Part shown: positions 21,346 to 30,402 of the stretch, piece by piece
Position numbering within the stretch: position 1 is the stretch's first letter
How the letters are laid out: each line of letters starts with the position of its first letter
NCBI RefSeq assembly: GCF_001680005.1
Contig: NC_033569.1
Span: 1,302,001 to 1,366,000 of the forward strand
Source: Plasmodium coatneyi
Lineage: Eukaryota; Apicomplexa; Aconoidasida; Haemosporida; Plasmodiidae
Direction: 5' to 3'
Length of the DNA stretch: 64,000 nucleotides
Made by a program: the position numbers and the translations under genes
Notes under the pieces: generated by a model
What the model saw: the letters and a program-made list of their open reading frames with translations, nothing else
Database searches by the model: none
Told to the model about the DNA's origin: nothing

Positions 21346-21928
21346 TTGGGGCGTGGCAAAACAAGGTCGGCCTCGAAGGCTATCTCGAGCGCGTTGGAGC
21401 GGGCCCCTACGTCCTGCATGTTAGTGCCTTCGCTTGGAGCGGCGTGGGTGAAATGTGTATATCTACCTTCTTCGGTGTTCCTTGCGCGAAGCAGCAGGTG
21501 GGCATCCCTCCGACGGAAAGAGCCACGCTGTTTTGTGGTTTCCTCGTTGTCATTTTTTTTCACTTATTTGATTTTTCACTTTTTTCATTTTTTTTTCATT
21601 ATTTTTAACCCACCGCATCGTATTAAAAGATTCAAAATGGGGGCAGCAAAATGGAGAAAAAAAAAAAAAAAAGTTTCTTTGCATACGCGTTTGTGTACCT
21701 CCAATCGGGGTGACGGTGCCGTTTCAGGCTGCCCTTGCGGGAGCAAAGGGGAAAAAAAAAAAAAAAAAAAAAAAAACTGCCACGTCGGGAAAATTTACAC
21801 CTTGTCAGAGAGTTAGGAGAATATCACGCCAGTTGGATTAACATGTCTGCATACACATCTGCATAACTGCACATCTACATATATGCATGCCTGCAAGTCG
21901 ACAGTCCCCCCAAGGATAGACCGCCAAA
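21346..21928. other. Divergent promoter region
   Basis: Shared 583-base upstream region of the minus-strand mitochondrial-type protein and the plus-strand DNAAF11 gene. It has T-rich DNA at 21555-21605 and A tracts at 21655-21672 and 21748-21776, the sequence type expected for nucleosome-free promoters in this genus. No specific site recognised. Confidence 0.5.
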
Positions 21929-23467
21929 ATGAAGATCGACTTGGAGCTAATTAAAAGCAAGAGCGAGCACAACGAGGGGCTGCTCGAAGACCTGGAGGAA
22001 GTCGCCCTGCACCAGCTGCAAATAAAAAAAATTGAATTCCTGAATACCCATTGTAGAAACTTAAAAATTCTCCTGCTGCAAAATAATCTGATTGAAAAGA
22101 TCGAAAATCTACACCAGCTGAAGAAGCTGGAATACTTGAACCTCGCCCTGAATAACATCACCCTCGTGGAAAACCTGCACGGGTGTGAGTCTCTACGCAA
22201 GGTAGGGATATCACCAACAGGACAGGCACATAAAGGAAGACCATACCAGGAAAGTAAATTTACATGCACACTCATCTGTTTTTTTCCTTTCAGTTGGACT
22301 TGACCCTAAACTTCATCGACGTAACAACCATCGAAGCATCTGTAACGAATTTGAAAAAAAATGAAAACCTAAGAGAGCTGTACCTCATGGGAAACCCCTG
22401 TGCGAAATGGGAACATTTAAAACTGTTCGTGATTCTACACCTGGGGCAGCTGGAAGTTTTAGATGGATCAGACATTCTCACGTCAGACAGAATAATGGCT
22501 AGACAAAGAAGCGAAACCGTTTGGAACTCTTTACAAGACGAACGGAAGAAACAAAAACAAAAGGGGATCAACCAGAGCGAGCACTACGACAGTATCAATC
22601 AGAGAAAGGAGATTTACGAAGAGATAGAAAGGGAAGAAGTAAAGAACGCACGGACGGATGAGAGGAAGGAGAGGGCCCCGAGGGAAGTTCTGCCCCCCTA
22701 CACTGACGAGGGGGATATTCGCCAGTGCAACGAAGGTTCGCACGTGACGCTAAGCGCTGCACCGCGTTGCTACGCTAAACGACATGCCGCCCTTACACCA
22801 ATCCACCGCTTCGCTACACCCCTTGGTTACCCCCCTTCACCACGCAGGGCACTACAAGTTCCTTTTCGATGAGTACTCCAGCAACAAGCACACCTTTCTG
22901 AAGCTCTTCCTCCCCAAGTACCTGTGCAACTCCCTTATCCAGGTAGACGTAAATGTGAACTACGTCCGGTGTGTAATCAAAGACAAACTGTTCCAAGTCA
23001 AACTGAGTGATGCCATTTTAACAGACCTCACTAAAATTTCCAGAAAAAAATACACTGGAGAATTGCACATAAAAATGACGAAGAAAAATTATAAAAAAAA
23101 TAAAATTTTTGAAGGAGACCCTACCAGCGAGGGGGATTCCCCTCCCCTGGTCTCCCATTCGTTGTTATCACCCCGTTCGTCTTCCACGTCTTCTGCTTCG
23201 TCTGCTTCTTCCACGTCTTCTGCTTCGTCTGCTTCTTCCACTTCTTCCACGTCATCCTTCTTCAAAAAGGAGTACCCCATTTATGCCAACAGGCGGAGAC
23301 GCACAGCCAATTCTTCCTTGGCCCTGCCCAGCGAAGCGAAAGGTGATTTCCTTCTGCAGGCGAAGGAAACGAAATACTCCTCCTCCGTGATGAATGCCAT
23401 TCCTTCTCTGGAGGAAATTCCAAAACGGACCCTCCCCACCATGGAAATGGCCCAGCATGGCAAATGA
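21929..23467 (+). CDS. DNAAF11: Dynein axonemal assembly factor 11 (LRRC6/TILB homologue)
   Basis: Three exons: 21929-22201, 22294-22735 and 22848-23467, giving 444 residues; both introns (92 and 112 bases) have GT-AG ends and keep the frame. The N-terminus is a compact leucine-rich-repeat array (RNLKILLLQNNLIEKIENL, LKKLEYLNLALNNITLVENL, then LDLTLNFIDVTTIE and LRELYLMGNPC) with an LRR cap (LEVLDGSD, RIMARQRSE). This matches LRRC6/TILB closely, including the start KxELIKxKSEHNEG. A charged coiled-coil linker follows, then a CS/p23-like part (QVDVNVNYVRCVIKDKLFQV). In other eukaryotes DNAAF11 acts in the cytoplasm with R2TP-like chaperones to preassemble axonemal dynein arms. In Plasmodium the only flagella are those of male gametes, so expression in male gametocytes is expected. 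A 27-bp Ser-rich repeat lies in exon 3. Confidence 0.9.
23177..23258 (+). repeat. 27-bp Ser/Ala/Thr repeat in DNAAF11
   Basis: Two full 27-base units coding STSSASSAS, followed by a partial, more diverged unit. It lies in the C-terminal low-complexity tail and is probably length-variable between isolates. Confidence 0.8.
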
Positions 23468-23662
23468 CGTGCGTCCGGTGTAAGCAAGCTTTACCAATTT
23501 GTTCCAGTCGACGGGTTAAGAAGTCAGCATTATCTTCACAGTGTGGTATTTTTTTCCCCCCGCTTAGCTAACTGCGTGATTACCCATCTGGCGGAGGAAT
23601 TTCCCTATTCATTCGCTCACTTCACACAAACGTGTGTGAGTATACCCCCCCCGATGATGCTA

Positions 23663-24103
23663 CTAGACCAGCCTAAACTTCACTGCTTCGTGCCTACTGA
23701 GCACCCTGTTTTGCCCATCTTGTTGTAACCTGCTCTGTGCTTCTTCAAACGCTTGCAAAATGCGGGGTGCCAATTTTTCCAAGTGTAGAATCTCATCGAA
23801 GGTGAAGCTCTCCAGTAGGGTGTGGCACTTGGCCTTTGACACAACCAAACAGGGTGTACAAATGGTGTCATTCTTCACTACACATTTTGTTTCTTTCATA
23901 TTTTTCACCGTTGTCATGAAGGTGTTTCTTAATTTCCCGTTACATACGAACACTAGTTTGTCACTTTCGTCCGTCAGCTTCACGATGCTGCTTCTTTCCT
24001 TCGGTGGGTATGCAAAGGAAAGTATTTTTTTCCTTCCCCTCCTGTTTTTTATCCACGACCAACCGGCCTTCTTGGAGAATCCCCGACTATATATGTTGAA
24101 CAT
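23663..24103 (-). CDS. Small basic conserved protein, possibly organellar
   Basis: Single exon of 146 codons from the first ATG at 24103 (MFNIYSRGFSKKAGWSWIKN). The frame is open 18 codons further upstream but has no ATG there. The short Arg/Lys-bearing start with an RGF element resembles a mitochondrial presequence, and the next segment (KNRRGRKKILSFAYPPKERS) is strongly basic. The middle has a CTPCLVV pair of cysteines and the C-terminus is an amphipathic helix (FDEILHLEKLAPRILQAFEE). Size and charge would suit a mitochondrial ribosomal protein or assembly factor, but I do not recognise the family. Its 3' end lies 195 bases from the convergent DNAAF11 stop codon. Confidence 0.65.
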   Translation of the reverse strand: MFNIYSRGFSKKAGWSWIKNRRGRKKILSFAYPPKERSSIVKLTDESDKLVFVCNGKLRNTFMTTVKNMKETKCVVKNDTICTPCLVVSKAKCHTLLESFTFDEILHLEKLAPRILQAFEEAQSRLQQDGQNRVLSRHEAVKFRLV

Positions 24104-24343
24104 GGTCGCATTTGCTTCGACGTCCTTTTGGATTATGGTAAGTGTGTATGGGCCCACATGGTAGGATATGATAGGAAGTTGCAGTTACGAGAATAAAGGG
24201 TGTTCCCTCTACAGACGTTCGCTTTTTGTTCTTTACGTTTGTGCCCGTTATGCGGAAAAAGGGAGAACTCATTAAAGAAGTCCCACTCAGAGGAAAGCAC
24301 CTTTGCGGGGACACATGCCCAAACGGGAGAAATGTTAAAAACT

Positions 24344-24360
24344 GCCTGAACGGGTCAGGC
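24344..24360. promoter_or_regulatory. Inverted-repeat element GCCTGA-N5-TCAGGC
   Basis: GCCTGAACGGGTCAGGC has 6-base arms around ACGGG. The 13 bases TGAACGGGTCAGG recur exactly at 26208-26220. It is 241 bases upstream of the ATG at 24103. It is either a binding site for a dimeric factor or part of a short RNA hairpin; the copies at other loci favour a DNA site. Confidence 0.4.
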
Positions 24361-24459
24361 AACTTTGGAGTCGGTTTAAAAAAAAAAAAAAAAAAAAAAC
24401 AGCCAAAATGGGGCAAAAAATCTGCACAATGAGGTGCAAGCGGTGGAAAAAAAAAAACT

Positions 24460-24472
24460 GTTCAGGTAAAAC
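24460..24472 (+). promoter_or_regulatory. GTTCAGGTAAAAC element
   Basis: Close copy of the element at 19018 and of the inverted one at 39121, about 100 bases from the inverted-repeat element above and next to an A tract. Role inferred from recurrence only. Confidence 0.3.
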
Positions 24473-24596
24473 GGTAAAAAAAGAATACCGTTCATAGATC
24501 ATGTCACCCATTTGATGGAAACAATTTCCACAGGGGGGAAAACTTATCCTCGAAAGGAGAGAGATACCCTCGTTGGAGAAACTTCCCCCCCATTTT

Positions 24597-26063
24597 TTAC
24601 AAAAAAAAAGACTCGTTGGGCATGAGGAAGCGCCACTTCCCGAGGGGCAAACCCTTCAGGTGAATGCCACCTATCCGGACCCTGTGCAGGGCCTTAATTT
24701 TGATGTTGGAAAGGAGGCATAGCTTCCTAATAATTTTGTGGAAACCCTGGTAAAGCGTAAAGGACAGCGTAAAGCAGTCCACATACTTTATGCGGCATTT
24801 ATATATGAGCTTACCATCAACAAGGGCATTTTTGCGTAACAGTTCCATATGAACTTCCTCTATCGGGTCGGCTGTTTTGATAATGTATTCCTTCTCCACT
24901 TGGTGTTTGTGCTTGTTTAGCAAATAACTGCAGAGGAGCGTATTCTGCGTAAAAACTAGGAGGCCCGTGGAGTTGGCGTCCAATCTTCCACACACATATA
25001 ACTTATTGACCTTTTCTATGTTTACATTTTTGTTGATAAAATAACTCATACATTTTTGTTCCTCCTCTATGTACTTATTTTCATTTCTTATTAAATTTCT
25101 GGCGAGAAGTTTTTTGTTCGTCTTGTGGTCATTCAAAATGGACAAGTAATATTTGGGCTTATTCAAAATGATGGTTATGTTTTTGTTCTTGAGCAGCTCT
25201 TTGCCTACTTTGGTTAACTCCACTTTATCCTTCCCCGGGGAAATGACAATATTTTCAAACACTACCTGATCATTGACTTGGATAATTCCTCTGCTTAAAT
25301 TGTTGAATGCAAATCTGGAGCTGCATAGGCCTTCATTCCAGCAGTACTGGGTTATCTTCATTTGGAGACATTCTTCCGTCTTCTTATTCGGGCAGAACAA
25401 CTTACTGTTGTCGATATTTATGTGCATTAGCTCATCACTGATGTGGTTCTTTTTTTCGTCGTTAATTTGTGGGTCTGTCTTATATGGGTGTTTTTCCTGT
25501 GATTTTTCCCCTTCATGGTTCTCGGCAACCATATGGATCTCCCCTTCTGCTTCTTCCTTGACCGCACGATTGCTGCTCCTTTTGCTTATGAGCTTACTCC
25601 ACTTTTTGTACTCACTCAGGTATTTTACCTTTACCTGTTCACTCCCCGTTGGGTCACTGCACCCTCCCGTTGGGTCATTGCACCTTCCCGCTGGGGTCCC
25701 TCCTCTTTGTGTGCAGCCACCCAGTTCCACTTCATCATCCTTGTCCTTTTTTCGAGGGGCAGAATACCGCCCCCCCCTTATGGTGGGTAGTAGTATGGGT
25801 GTTTCCTCCTTAAGGTAATCGTAAAAGATCTTCTGTTTGGAGTCCACATAGCTTTTGCACGTATCGTACATGTGCACATTTTGTTCATATTTTTTCCTAT
25901 CATAACTGTGCGTTATTACATCTTTGGTTATGTTGTCACTGATGTGTCTGCTCAATTGTCCTCCCCAACTGTGTAAAGTGCCCCTCACTTTGTGGCCTCT
26001 CCATCGGACGCCCCCGGGTATGAGCATATGTGGAGAGGGCAATCGATGGGTGCACAAGCACAT
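24597..26063 (-). CDS. RsuA/RluB-family pseudouridine synthase (intact catalytic motif)
   Basis: Single exon, 488 codons from the first ATG at 26063. A Cys/Arg-containing N-terminal extension of about 220 residues with low-complexity repeats (GGCSDPTG-type) precedes an S4-like start (KITQYCWNEGLCSSRFAFNN, then RGIIQVNDQVV). The catalytic part carries IILNKPKYYLS and the signature VCGRLDANSTGLLVFTQNT with the nucleophilic Asp in GRLD present. It continues with KHQVEKEYIIKT and FTLYQGFHKIIRKL, matching the family's QGRNRQIRRM region, and RVRIGGIHLKGLPLGKWR near the end. The product should isomerise a uridine in rRNA. The long basic N-terminus (MCLCTHRLPS...) suggests import into the apicoplast or mitochondrion, though no clear signal peptide is seen. 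It contrasts with the degenerate paralogue at 7263-8816. Confidence 0.85.
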   Translation of the reverse strand: MCLCTHRLPSPHMLIPGGVRWRGHKVRGTLHSWGGQLSRHISDNITKDVITHSYDRKKYEQNVHMYDTCKSYVDSKQKIFYDYLKEETPILLPTIRGGRYSAPRKKDKDDEVELGGCTQRGGTPAGRCNDPTGGCSDPTGSEQVKVKYLSEYKKWSKLISKRSSNRAVKEEAEGEIHMVAENHEGEKSQEKHPYKTDPQINDEKKNHISDELMHINIDNSKLFCPNKKTEECLQMKITQYCWNEGLCSSRFAFNNLSRGIIQVNDQVVFENIVISPGKDKVELTKVGKELLKNKNITIILNKPKYYLSILNDHKTNKKLLARNLIRNENKYIEEEQKCMSYFINKNVNIEKVNKLYVCGRLDANSTGLLVFTQNTLLCSYLLNKHKHQVEKEYIIKTADPIEEVHMELLRKNALVDGKLIYKCRIKYVDCFTLSFTLYQGFHKIIRKLCLLSNIKIKALHRVRIGGIHLKGLPLGKWRFLMPNESFFL

Positions 26064-27069
26064 CAACTCATGAGAGGGTTCCCCTTCATCCGGTAGAGCG
26101 TTCGCTTAAGATTTGCGACTTCGCTGTTGGCGTACTTTCTGACGCACTTTTTGATTCACCTTTTGATTTTTTTTTTTTTTTTTTTTTTTTTTTGGTGAAA
26201 AAATTATGAACGGGTCAGGTCGATACTGTCATGCAAAGCTGCTCCTCTCCCCTGCCGCTTTTTCCGTCCCCATTTTTTTTCTAAAAAAGTTTTCCCTTGG
26301 GAAAACATCTAATCTAAACGCGGAAATTATTTTGCTCCCATTTTGTGTTCCCCGAAGTGGGAAAAAAAAGAAAAAAAAAAATGCATACCGAAGGGAGATG
26401 CATATCTATGTTTAATAAGAGCTATGTATGTCTTTACGCGGGCGAGAGTGTGCCACGGGCCCTGGTGCCTTCCCCCCCAAAAAACCTACGCATAATTGCA
26501 GCCGCGGCAACGGACCCGCAGGTATAAGTAAAAAATTTACACCGCAAAAACGGCCAACGTTGCAGCTCTGCGGGGGAAAATTTTGAAGCGGAACAACGAC
26601 GCGGTGCGCATTTTCGCCATTTATAGCAAGTTAACGGCACTATTTTTATTTATTTTTTTTTTGCCTACCCAGGGGGAAATTTAATCCAAAAGAGGGATAA
26701 GTATATATATGTACATGCTGTATTTTTTTTTTCGCCCCACCCCCCATGTGTTGCTTAAATTAGATGCAACTTTTATGATTAGTCATTCTTTGCGGAGTTG
26801 CTGAAAAGCGGCCCCTGAATTGTTTTTTTTTTTTTTACTTTTTTTTTCAATTTCTTTATTACCTTTTTTTTCACCCTTTTTATTTTGAAAGTTGTAGAAG
26901 GCCCCCCCACCTGGTAGAAACGCCACAATTGGGGGAATTGCCAACGCAGCCGCCATGAATTCTTTGCCCCCGTGAGAGAGGCATATGAATGTAGGCGGTC
27001 CTTCTTTATCTGGGAGAAGTAAAAAGGGGATAAACCCCCCAAAAAAAGGTAAAGAGGAATAGGGAACCG
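26064..27069. other. Divergent promoter region of pseudouridine synthase and ELP3
   Basis: One kilobase between divergently transcribed genes. It has a 27-base T tract at 26167-26193, immediately followed by the element at 26205, and T-rich stretches at 26644-26660 and 26720-26732. An antisense-type open frame at 26779-27162 is Lys-rich low complexity from A/T tracts and is not called. Confidence 0.55.
26205..26220. promoter_or_regulatory. Bipartite TGAAC-GG-GTCAGG element
   Basis: TATGAACGGGTCAGGT, 142 bases upstream of the pseudouridine synthase start and about 850 upstream of the ELP3 start. It shares 13 identical bases with the site at 24344-24360 and the TATGAAC arm with the site at 3316. 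Confidence 0.4.
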
Positions 27070-30000
27070 ATGGGGGAGGGACAGAGCGAGACGGAAGGTG
27101 CAGCCGGGAAAACTGTCCCCAACGGGGTAACCACGGAGGAAGTGCCCACCCAATCTGGGCAACTGCCGGACGAGAGGGTGGACGAAATTCTAGGCGAAGC
27201 GAGCGATGATGAAGGCGACCAGGACGGGGGGACAGGCGCCGAGAGTAGTTCCCCCCCGCAGGGAGACTACTTCTACATCAACGACGCAATCAAGCACAAC
27301 TACCCCCTGGAATACGAAGAGAACAAAATTTACCCAAAGGTGTACTGCTACGAGCCAACCAACTTTGAAAATTTCAAAAAAAAAATAAAAAACAAAAACG
27401 AACTGAGACACTACGAATGTTACTCCTCCACGATGAACGAATTCTTCTACAAATACAACGACAACTACTACGATGACATTTTAAAAAATGAGAGCTTCAA
27501 AAAGTTTGCCTTCGAGTTGTGGTCCAAAAGGAAGGAGATCAAGAACGAAACAGAGTACCATAATTTATGCATCCAGTTAAGGAAAAAATATAAAGTGTGT
27601 CCCTCCAAGCATCAGATTAGTGTAGCTTTGCAACATCACTATTTGCAGGCGGCGCGTAACTCCAAGGGGGGGAAGGACTCCTTATATTCCCATGTGGAGG
27701 AGCCCCCCAATGCTGCCTCCACTTCACACACGTCTGACGTGTCGAACCAGTCAAATGCGGGTGGTGATGCCACCACGAACGAGGAGGCGGAAGGGAACAC
27801 CACTAATGGAAGAACAGGTGACGATCAGATGGACTTCCTGCAGGGGAAGTTACTCTCCGGAGGGGGTTTGCCAGAATGGAGGGAAGACCCCCCCAAGGGG
27901 GAGTCAGAAGGGAAGGATGAACAGAGGGAAAAGAAGCCGGCCAACCTAGTAACCACCGATGAGGAGGAGGAGGACAAAATCGAGGTGAACAAAAAAGGGA
28001 AGGACGTGAAGTTCGTTTTAGAAAATGTCACCAACATGATCGTCACGACGGAAATGAAAAACTACAAAGATCTGGACAAGGATAGTGTCCACTTTTTGCA
28101 AATAAATAAAAGAAAGGGTGTGCGATCGAACAGCGGCGTGCTAGTCGTAACGATTATTACACACCCTCACAAGTTCAGCTGCAAGTATGACTGCCACTAC
28201 TGCCCGAATGAGCCCAACCAACCGAGATCCTATCTCTCTACAGAACCAGCAATTCTGAGAGCGAACCAGAACAACTTCGACGTGATTTGCCAATTCTTCA
28301 ATCGAACCACCACTTTAGTTAATAACGGACATGTGGCAGACAAGATTGAAGTGCTCGTCCTGGGAGGCACGTGGAGTTCCTACGATGTCGCATACCAGAG
28401 GGAGTTCATAAGGGACGTGTACTACGCAGCAAACATATACCCCCTTTTAAAAAATAGAAGAAAAAAATTCAGTCTAGAGAAAGAGCAAGAAATTAACGAG
28501 ACAAGTAATTGTCGTATTATAGGGTTAACTTTGGAGACAAGACCTGACCAGATAAATAAAGAAGAGCTCATTCGTTTACGATCGTATGGTTGCACGAGAG
28601 TACAGTTGGGAATACAACACACAGATGATTTTATTTTAAAAAAAGTCAATCGTCAATGTACGCTTAACGATGCCATTAGAGCTATTTATCTATTGAAGGA
28701 AAATGGGTTCAAAGTGGATATCCATTTGATGCCTGACTTGCCTTACTCAGATGTGAAAAAAGACGTGGAAATGTTTAAGCAGGTTCTGAGTTCCCCTAAC
28801 TTGCAAGCCGACCAGTGGAAAATATACCCTTGCGAAATTACTCCTTTTACGAGGATTGAAAAGTGGTACAACAATAACGAGTTTAAGCCTTACTTCGAAA
28901 CGGACAAGAATTTACTCATCTGTTTGATCTTTCTTGTGAAGAAGTCTATCCATCCGTGGATCCGCCTGAACAGAGTCATACGGGATATACCCAACCCGTC
29001 CATAATTGCCGGAAATAACATAACTAACATGAGGCAACTCATCGCCAACGAAATGAACATCCGATCTATTTTTTGCCAATGCATCAGATGCAAGGAAGTG
29101 AAGAACCAAGAAATTGAAAAAAAAGACGGCTCCATTTTTTTGCAAATATACCAGTACCATACGTTAGGGGGGGAGGAGTTTTTTCTGACCTTTCAGGGGG
29201 TGAAGAAGGCTAGAAAAGGTTCACCCAATGGAGCCAAAAGGAAGAAATCTAAGAAGAAGGAGGAGCAACATCAGGGGGATGGAAACGCCAATAGCAAGCG
29301 AAACGGTGGGAATTCCACCCAGGGGGAGAATCTCACCGAGACATACGCTGTGTCTCCCCAAAGTGAGGGAGCCGACGAAGATTTTATAGGACTCTCCTCT
29401 GTCAATTTATTCGCTGAGGGGGGATACTCAGATAGATGTGTCACCCCGGAATGTGGTGGGGAGAATATCGAGGTGATCACACCCACTGGAGGGGCACCTT
29501 CCAAAGTGGTGACCACATCGAACGGGGTGACCACATCGAACGGGGTGACCACATCCAACCGATTAACTGCACTGCATACGCGAGACGACAACAACGAACT
29601 GGCACTGTTGGGCTTCCTACGTCTGCGGTTGCGAAATCAAAACGACTACTGTGATGATAGGCCTTTTAAGTGCCTAGAAGGGGCAGCCCTTATTAGGGAA
29701 CTTCACGTCTACGGTTCCTTACTAAAGCACGACGATTTCAAGGAAGACCTTAACTTCGTGCAGCATAAGGGACTTGGAAAGTGCCTAGTCCTCGTTGCAG
29801 AATTGATTGCCTACCACTATGGCTATAAAAAAATGAGCATAATTGCAGGGGTAGGTACAAGGGAGTATTATAAAAAGCTTGGCTACGAAAAGGAAGAAAC
29901 ATACGTCACGAAGGAACTGAAGAGGGAGCATTTGCATCAGCAGTATTTGTTACATGCCGACCGAATTGGTAAACAGATAAGAATTCACAACTACAACTTG

Positions 30001-30402
30001 GAACATTGTCTCTTCTTGATGCATAAGGATATTCCCACGCCGTCTCGTTACAAGAGAAGCGAAATTGAAGAAGACATGAATACGTTTATTCGGGAAAATA
30101 TTCTGAACCTAGGATCGGACGAGTATCTGCACTGTCAGCAGGAGTGCAACGGAGTGTGCCTCATAAATGTTGAGAACGATTTATTCGCACAAGGGGAAGA
30201 CAAGAAATCCAAACAGACCAAGCTAGCGAAGTTGGCGAAGCAGATTTCTGTGTGCTCTGTCCTTAGCCAGTGGACAGGGAAAATAGTCCACTCTTACGGA
30301 ACCAACAACTGGATCCGTAACGCTTATTTTTTGTTCTTTTTTAGTACCACCATGTTTGTTGGTGTTTCGCTTTGGGGGCGCCGTCGCATGGGGGGTCTCT
30401 GA
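27070..30402 (+). CDS. ELP3: ELP3-type radical-SAM tRNA acetyltransferase with C-terminal membrane tail
   Basis: Single exon, 1110 codons. An acidic low-complexity N-terminus (to about residue 320) precedes the radical-SAM core: the iron-sulphur cysteines C371-x3-C375-x2-C378 in SCKYDCHYCPNEP, then TEPAILRANQNNFDVICQFF, KIEVLVLGGTWSSY, GLTLETRPDQINKEELIRL and VHLMPDLP-like VDIHLMPDLPYSD. A cysteine cluster (CQCIRCKEV) follows the core. After a low-complexity insert of about 130 residues comes the GNAT domain (ELHVYGSLL, QHKGLGKCLVLVAELIAYHY, IIAGVGTREYYKKLGYEKEE). Elp3 makes the carboxymethyl-type modification of wobble uridine in tRNA and was earlier called a histone acetyltransferase. The end (NWIRNAYFLFFFSTTMFVGV then SLWGRRRMGGL) is a hydrophobic anchor with basic flank. 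Such a tail directs Toxoplasma Elp3 to the mitochondrial outer membrane. Confidence 0.93.
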   Translation: MGEGQSETEGAAGKTVPNGVTTEEVPTQSGQLPDERVDEILGEASDDEGDQDGGTGAESSSPPQGDYFYINDAIKHNYPLEYEENKIYPKVYCYEPTNFENFKKKIKNKNELRHYECYSSTMNEFFYKYNDNYYDDILKNESFKKFAFELWSKRKEIKNETEYHNLCIQLRKKYKVCPSKHQISVALQHHYLQAARNSKGGKDSLYSHVEEPPNAASTSHTSDVSNQSNAGGDATTNEEAEGNTTNGRTGDDQMDFLQGKLLSGGGLPEWREDPPKGESEGKDEQREKKPANLVTTDEEEEDKIEVNKKGKDVKFVLENVTNMIVTTEMKNYKDLDKDSVHFLQINKRKGVRSNSGVLVVTIITHPHKFSCKYDCHYCPNEPNQPRSYLSTEPAILRANQNNFDVICQFFNRTTTLVNNGHVADKIEVLVLGGTWSSYDVAYQREFIRDVYYAANIYPLLKNRRKKFSLEKEQEINETSNCRIIGLTLETRPDQINKEELIRLRSYGCTRVQLGIQHTDDFILKKVNRQCTLNDAIRAIYLLKENGFKVDIHLMPDLPYSDVKKDVEMFKQVLSSPNLQADQWKIYPCEITPFTRIEKWYNNNEFKPYFETDKNLLICLIFLVKKSIHPWIRLNRVIRDIPNPSIIAGNNITNMRQLIANEMNIRSIFCQCIRCKEVKNQEIEKKDGSIFLQIYQYHTLGGEEFFLTFQGVKKARKGSPNGAKRKKSKKKEEQHQGDGNANSKRNGGNSTQGENLTETYAVSPQSEGADEDFIGLSSVNLFAEGGYSDRCVTPECGGENIEVITPTGGAPSKVVTTSNGVTTSNGVTTSNRLTALHTRDDNNELALLGFLRLRLRNQNDYCDDRPFKCLEGAALIRELHVYGSLLKHDDFKEDLNFVQHKGLGKCLVLVAELIAYHYGYKKMSIIAGVGTREYYKKLGYEKEETYVTKELKREHLHQQYLLHADRIGKQIRIHNYNLEHCLFLMHKDIPTPSRYKRSEIEEDMNTFIRENILNLGSDEYLHCQQECNGVCLINVENDLFAQGEDKKSKQTKLAKLAKQISVCSVLSQWTGKIVHSYGTNNWIRNAYFLFFFSTTMFVGVSLWGRRRMGGL
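29509..29562 (+). repeat. 18-bp triple repeat in ELP3 insert
   Basis: Three tandem copies of an 18-base unit beginning GTGACCACATCGAACGGG encode VTTSNG in the low-complexity insert between the radical-SAM and acetyltransferase domains. Confidence 0.85.

Larger units (their letters stand above)
24104..24596. other. Intergenic spacer with two copies of the recurrent element
   Basis: About 490 bases upstream of the small basic protein and downstream of the second pseudouridine synthase, both minus strand. It holds an A tract at 24379-24398, the near-palindrome GCCTGAACGGGTCAGGC at 24344-24360 and GTTCAGGTAAAAC at 24460-24472. Confidence 0.5.
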
